A DNA stretch of 8,697 nt, taken from contig JAKDLE010000077.1 in NCBI GenBank assembly GCA_030453005.1, forward strand, positions 1 through 8,697, written 5' to 3'. Source of the DNA: Pseudonocardia sp. (GTDB taxonomy: Bacteria > Actinomycetota > Actinomycetes > Mycobacteriales > Pseudonocardiaceae). Positions 5,603 to 8,697 of this stretch are shown one piece after another. Made by a program: the position numbers and the translations under genes. Under the pieces are notes generated by a model that did no database searches, was not told where the DNA came from, and saw only the letters and a list, made by a program, of their open reading frames with translations. How positions within the stretch are numbered: the stretch's first letter is position 1; each line of letters begins with the position of its first letter.

Positions 5603-7342
5603 GTGAGCGATTTCGAGGTGTGGGCCCCCCACCGCAACCAGGTCCGGGTACTCGTCGACGGCGTGGGCCACGCGATGGCCCGCGACGGCGGCGGCTGGTG
5701 GCACGCGGACGTGGCCGACGCCGGCCCGGGCACCGCGTACGCGTTCCTGCTCGACGACGACGAGACCCCGCTGCCCGACCCGCGCTCACGGTGGCAGCCC
5801 AGCGGGGTGCACGGGGCGTCCCGGGTGTACGACGCCGACGCCCACCGCTGGGCCGACGGCGCCTGGACGGGCAGGCAGCTCGCGGGCAGCGTCCTCTACG
5901 AGCTGCACATCGGCACGTTCACCCCCGAGGGCACGTTCGACGCCGCCGCCAAACGCCTGGACCACCTCGCCGGGCTCGGCGTCGATCTCGTCGAGGTGCT
6001 GCCCGTCAACGCCGTCGACGGACCGCGGAACTGGGGGTACGACGGCGTCGGCTGGTACGCGGTCACCGAGAACTACGGCGGCCCCGACGCGTTCAAGCGC
6101 TTCGTCGACGCCTGCCACGTGCGCGGGATGGGCGTCGTGCTCGACGTCGTCTACAACCACCTCGGGCCCTCGGGCGCCTACCTGGACCGCTTCGCCCCGT
6201 ACTTCGCGGGCAGCAACATCTGGGGTCCGTCGGTCAACCTCGACGGGCCCCACTCGGAGCCGGTGCGCCGATTCGTGATCGACAACGCACTCCTGTGGCT
6301 GCGCGACTTCCACGTCGACGGCCTGCGCCTCGACGCCGTGCACGCCCTGCACGACGAGCGCGCCACCCACGTGCTGGAACAGCTCGCGATCGAGGTCGAG
6401 GCACTGTCCACGCACACCGGCCGCCCGCTGTCGCTGATCGCCGAGTCCGACCTCAACGACCCGCGGATGGTCACCGCGCGCGAGGCGGGCGGGTACGGCC
6501 TGACCGCCCAGTGGTGCGACGACGTCCACCACACCCTGCACTCCGCCCTCACCGGCGAGGGGCAGGGCTACTACGCCGACTTCGCCACCGCCGGGCTGAC
6601 CGGGCTCGCCCACGTGTTCACCCGCGCGTTCCTGCACGAGGGCACATGGTCGAGCTTCCGGCAGCGGCCACACGGCGCGCCCGTCGACACCCGGCGCATC
6701 CCCGGGCACCGGTTCCTCGCCTACCTCCAGAACCACGACCAGATCGGCAACCGCGCCACCGGCGACCGGCTCACCCAGACCCTCTCCCCCGGCCTGCTCG
6801 CCTGCGGGGCGGCGCTGGTGTTCGGCTCCCCGTTCACCCCGATGCTGTTCATGGGCGAGGAGTGGGGTGCGCGGACGCCCTGGCAGTTCTTCTCGCACTT
6901 CCCCGACGCCGGGCTACGCGAGGCCGTGCGCACGGGCCGCACGGCGGAGTTCGCACAACACGGTTGGGGCGACGCCGACGTGCCCGACCCCAACGCGGAG
7001 TCGACCTTCCTCGACTCGAAGCTCGACTGGGACGAGCCGCTACAGGAGCCACACGCCACCCTGCTGCAGGTGCACCGCGAGCTGATCGCGCTACGCCGCG
7101 CGTGGCCGGAGCTCTCCGACCCGTGGCTCGACGAGGTGGACGTCGACGTCGACGAGGCGGCCCGCACCGTCGTCCTGCACCGCGGACGGCTGCGGGTGGC
7201 CGCCAACCTCGGCCCGGACCCCGTCACCCTCGCCCTGCGTGCCCCGGTCGGCCGCATCCTGCTGGCCAGCGAGCCGGTGGAGGGCCGGGCGGACGCGGTG
7301 ACCCTGCGACGGGAGTCCTTCGCGATCGTCCAAGTCGGCTAG
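5603..7342 (+). CDS. treZ: Maltooligosyltrehalose trehalohydrolase TreZ
   Basis: GH13 enzyme (EC 3.2.1.141) that hydrolyses maltooligosyltrehalose to free trehalose and a shortened maltooligosaccharide, completing the TreY reaction in the cytoplasm. At 579 residues it is normal for the family. An N-terminal carbohydrate-binding/early-set domain starts at FEVWAPH (4-10). The catalytic barrel follows: YELHIGTFTPEGTF (99-112), EVLPVNAVDGPRNWGYDGVG (131-150), DVVYNHLGPSGAYL (181-194), DGLRLDAVHAL (239-249, nucleophile Asp244), LIAESDLNDPR (278-288, acid/base Glu281), QWCDDVHH (303-310) and QNHDQIGNR (376-384, Asp379 as third carboxylate). MGEEWGARTPWQFFSHF (417-433) is typical of TreZ. The beta-sandwich C-terminal domain is complete. 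The GTG start gives the usual N-terminus. It is divergent from the hypothetical gene, convergent with Uma2, and not contiguous with treY. Confidence 0.97.
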   Translation: MSDFEVWAPHRNQVRVLVDGVGHAMARDGGGWWHADVADAGPGTAYAFLLDDDETPLPDPRSRWQPSGVHGASRVYDADAHRWADGAWTGRQLAGSVLYELHIGTFTPEGTFDAAAKRLDHLAGLGVDLVEVLPVNAVDGPRNWGYDGVGWYAVTENYGGPDAFKRFVDACHVRGMGVVLDVVYNHLGPSGAYLDRFAPYFAGSNIWGPSVNLDGPHSEPVRRFVIDNALLWLRDFHVDGLRLDAVHALHDERATHVLEQLAIEVEALSTHTGRPLSLIAESDLNDPRMVTAREAGGYGLTAQWCDDVHHTLHSALTGEGQGYYADFATAGLTGLAHVFTRAFLHEGTWSSFRQRPHGAPVDTRRIPGHRFLAYLQNHDQIGNRATGDRLTQTLSPGLLACGAALVFGSPFTPMLFMGEEWGARTPWQFFSHFPDAGLREAVRTGRTAEFAQHGWGDADVPDPNAESTFLDSKLDWDEPLQEPHATLLQVHRELIALRRAWPELSDPWLDEVDVDVDEAARTVVLHRGRLRVAANLGPDPVTLALRAPVGRILLASEPVEGRADAVTLRRESFAIVQVG

Positions 7343-7351
7343 GACGCACAT

Positions 7352-7423
7352 CCCGCGCGAACCGAACCTGGTTGCTGCTCGATCGCCGACCGGCTGCGAT
7401 GGGGTTCCCGTTCGCACTGCGGG
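7352..7423. terminator. Structured convergent intergenic region between treZ and the Uma2 gene
   Basis: The 91-bp gap between the treZ TAG (7340-7342) and the opposite TGA (7434-7436) folds into one long stem. Pairings are 7352-7356 with 7419-7423, 7357-7362 with 7410-7415, and 7364-7368 with 7403-7407. Small bulges separate them, giving 16 bp, and an inner hairpin 7382-7386/7395-7399 lies within. There is no T-tract. A bidirectional terminator is the simplest reading, from position and symmetry only. Confidence 0.45.
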
Positions 7424-7433
7424 AGCCGCGGGG

Positions 7434-7991
7434 TCAGCGCTTGTGCGGCATGACGAACTCGGTCATGTCGAGCGCCACCGGCCACGGAGCCGTGGGCTCG
7501 CCGCGCTCCCCGGGGCCCAGCTCGGCATCGAGCACGTAGCCGCCGGTGGCCGGGTCGAGCCGGAAGGCCTGTAGGCGCGGGCCGTCGTCGACGCGCCAGA
7601 AGTAGGGGATCCCCTGCTCGGCGTAGACGGCCGGTTTCGCCACCCGGTCCAGGGTGACCGACGACGGCGAGACGATCTCCACGACGAGTAGGACACCGCC
7701 CGGGTCGTAGGCGTAGTCGTGGTACGGGGTGTCGCGGTGCACGACGGTGAGGTCGGGAACGTACAACCGGCGCAGGCCGACGTGCACCCCGACGTTCTGC
7801 AAGAGGTAGACGTCGTCGGGGGCGTTGGCCGTCAGTGCGCGGTCGACCACCCGGGCTTCCCAGCCATGGTTGTCGCTCGGCGGTGGAACCACGTGCATCA
7901 CCCCGTCGTGCAGCTCCCGGCGCAGGCCGTCGTCCGGCTCGAAGGACAGGTCCGACGCGCTGAGCAGGCCTGTCACACGTGCTGCGGTCAC
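7434..7991 (-). CDS. Uma2 family (DUF820) putative restriction-endonuclease-fold protein
   Basis: A 185-residue protein of the Uma2/DUF820 family, assigned to the PD-(D/E)XK nuclease superfamily by fold. The members are abundant in actinomycetes and cyanobacteria, and their role is unproven. Family features: DDGLRRELHDGVMHVVPPPS (20-39), matching the usual 'YELIDG...' opening; PDLTVV (79-84) with candidate metal ligand Asp80; LVVEIVSPSS (102-111) with Glu105; then DRVAKPAVYAEQGIPYFWRVD (115-135). The position two after Glu105 is Val, not Lys; Lys119 may take that role, as in the family's usual pattern. The start is GTG at 7991 with a weak GGGGG upstream. It is convergent with treZ and separated by 210 bp from mdh on the same strand. 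It stands alone, with no methyltransferase or toxin-antitoxin partner in view. Family is confident; activity is not. Confidence 0.88.
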   Translation of the reverse strand: MTAARVTGLLSASDLSFEPDDGLRRELHDGVMHVVPPPSDNHGWEARVVDRALTANAPDDVYLLQNVGVHVGLRRLYVPDLTVVHRDTPYHDYAYDPGGVLLVVEIVSPSSVTLDRVAKPAVYAEQGIPYFWRVDDGPRLQAFRLDPATGGYVLDAELGPGERGEPTAPWPVALDMTEFVMPHKR

Positions 7992-8078
7992 CGCACACCC
8001 CCTGAGTCGAGGCCGATGTTAGTGCTCGCCGACGAACAACGCCCGATTCGGCGTTCCTGATCTCTCGTCCTGTGCTAT

Positions 8079-8124
8079 CGCAACTGTTCGCGGTTGCGTC
8101 TGGCCACCCTGGACCGCCGGCCAG
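8079..8124. repeat. Two small tandem hairpins upstream of the Uma2 gene
   Basis: CGCAAC (8079-8084) pairs with GTTGCG (8093-8098) across 8 nt, and CTGGCC (8100-8105) pairs with GGCCAG (8119-8124) across 13 nt. They sit side by side and abut the larger 8125-8197 element, so three dyads follow one another. Six-bp stems can occur by chance; only the clustering is notable. Confidence 0.35.
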
Positions 8125-8197
8125 CGCCATGATCACCGGTTCGGGAGCGTTTCCGGTCAGATTCGGCCGTAAACCCGCCCAATCGATGATCATGGCG
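8125..8197. repeat. 73-bp near full-length palindromic hairpin immediately downstream of mdh
   Basis: The termini are perfect 11-bp inverted repeats: CGCCATGATCA at 8125-8135 and its complement at 8187-8197. The pairing continues inward with mismatches: 8137-8141 with 8181-8185, 8143-8144 with 8178-8179, 8149-8152 with 8171-8174, and 8154-8158 with 8165-8169. A 6-nt loop is at 8159-8164. In all there are about 28 pairs including G-U. The element begins 4 nt after the mdh stop (8202-8204). Each arm contains the self-complementary hexamer TGATCA. It could be the mdh terminator/3' stabilising hairpin or a REP/MITE-like repeat. No obvious target duplication flanks it. Confidence 0.6.
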
Positions 8198-8201
8198 TCG
8201 G

Positions 8202-8697
8202 TCAGAGCAGGCCGAGGCCCTTGACCGCGTCGCGCTCCTCGGTGAGCTCGGTGACGCTGGCGTCGATCCGCTCGCGCGAGAAGTCGTTGATCTCCAGGCC
8301 CTGGACGATCTCCCACCGCCCGTTCACCGACGTGACCGGGAACGAGGAGATGATGCCCTCGGTCACTCCGTAGGAGCCGTCGGACGGGATGGCGGCGGAG
8401 GTCCAGTCGCCCTCGGGGGTGCCGTTGACCCAGTCGTAGACGTGGTCGATGGCCGCGTTGGCCGCCGACGCCGCCGACGATGCGCCACGCACCTCGATGA
8501 TCTCGGCGCCGCGCTTCGCGACCCGCGGGATGAACTCGTCGCGCAACCAGGACTCCTCGACCTGCTCGGCGGCGGTCCGGCCGCCGACCTCGGCGTGGTA
8601 GAGGTCGGGGTACTGGGTGGCCGAGTGGTTGCCCCAGATCGTGAGCTTGGAGATGTCGGTCAGCGGCACCGCCAGCTTGCCCGCCAGCTGCGCGAGT
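8202..8697 (-). CDS. mdh: Malate dehydrogenase, C-terminal part (5' end cut by the window edge)
   Basis: NAD-dependent malate dehydrogenase of the TCA cycle, interconverting malate and oxaloacetate in the cytoplasm. The 164 visible residues are the C-terminal half of a protein usually about 330 long. The frame runs open to the window edge, so the internal GTG at 8669 is not the start. [20 protein letters not shown] (visible residues 20-39) holds the catalytic His (visible residue 24). Then come the family landmarks [20 protein letters not shown], the substrate-domain segment [17 protein letters not shown], and a normal C-terminus ending [11 protein letters not shown]. The match is to the actinobacterial/cytosolic-type MDH. 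The gene ends in TGA, and a 73-bp hairpin starts 4 nt later. No abnormality is seen in the visible part. Confidence 0.96.
   Translation of the reverse strand, partial: LAQLAGKLAVPLTDISKLTIWGNHSATQYPDLYHAEVGGRTAAEQVEESWLRDEFIPRVAKRGAEIIEVRGASSAASAANAAIDHVYDWVNGTPEGDWTSAAIPSDGSYGVTEGIISSFPVTSVNGRWEIVQGLEINDFSRERIDASVTELTEERDAVKGLGLL

Noticed and set aside
7092..7158. GACGTCGACGTCGAC-like triplet repetition inside treZ
   Set aside because: It encodes an Asp/Val-rich turn in the C-terminal domain of TreZ and is explained by codon bias, not by a DNA repeat.
4993..7539. 848-codon plus-strand open frame over treZ
   Set aside because: It reads treZ in the wrong frame, giving Arg/Pro/Ala-rich sequence. 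The real gene is the frame starting at 5603, with all catalytic residues.
7339..8316. 325-codon minus-strand frame covering the Uma2 gene and the mdh 3' end
   Set aside because: Low-complexity Arg/Ala/Pro translation out of frame with both recognised genes, and it runs through the palindromic intergenic element.

Overview
The window reads as chromosomal DNA of a high-GC actinomycete. GC is around 70% or more, third codon positions are almost all G or C, GTG starts dominate, and there is a TreY/TreZ trehalose pathway and an actinobacterial-type malate dehydrogenase. A member of the Pseudonocardiaceae such as Pseudonocardia is my guess, but it rests on general resemblance and not on a marker gene.

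Layout from left to right: (1) a family 2 glycosyltransferase with C-terminal membrane segments (minus, 21-1184); (2) a divergent intergenic region with two interlocked inverted repeats; (3) treY, maltooligosyl trehalose synthase (plus, 1317-3680); (4) a perfect 47-bp palindrome that fills the gap between two convergent stop codons; (5) an SQD1/SqdB-type UDP-sulfoquinovose synthase homologue (minus, 3730-4893); (6) a 141-residue protein of unknown function (minus, 5032-5457); (7) treZ, maltooligosyltrehalose trehalohydrolase (plus, 5603-7342); (8) a structured convergent gap; (9) a Uma2/DUF820 family protein (minus, 7434-7991); (10) a 210-bp intergenic region containing a 73-bp hairpin element; (11) the 3' part of malate dehydrogenase (minus, 8202 to the window edge).

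The biochemical core is TreY-TreZ. TreY turns the reducing-end glucose of a maltooligosaccharide into a trehalosyl unit, and TreZ releases trehalose. The pair is usually contiguous and often preceded by treX. Here about 1.9 kb carrying two opposite-strand genes separates them, and treX is not in the window. The gene next to treY encodes an enzyme that in plants and cyanobacteria makes UDP-sulfoquinovose, and its catalytic Thr, Tyr and Lys are present. No sulfolipid synthase lies nearby, so its product and acceptor here are open.

A recurring pattern is that all three gene-end regions examined (treY/SQD1, treZ/Uma2, downstream of mdh) are filled almost edge to edge by a dyad-symmetric element without a T-tract. 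I found no RNA genes, CRISPR arrays, insertion sequences or phage genes. No multi-gene novel system is evident. The most unusual items are the SQD1-like gene inside the trehalose locus and the palindromic elements abutting stop codons.
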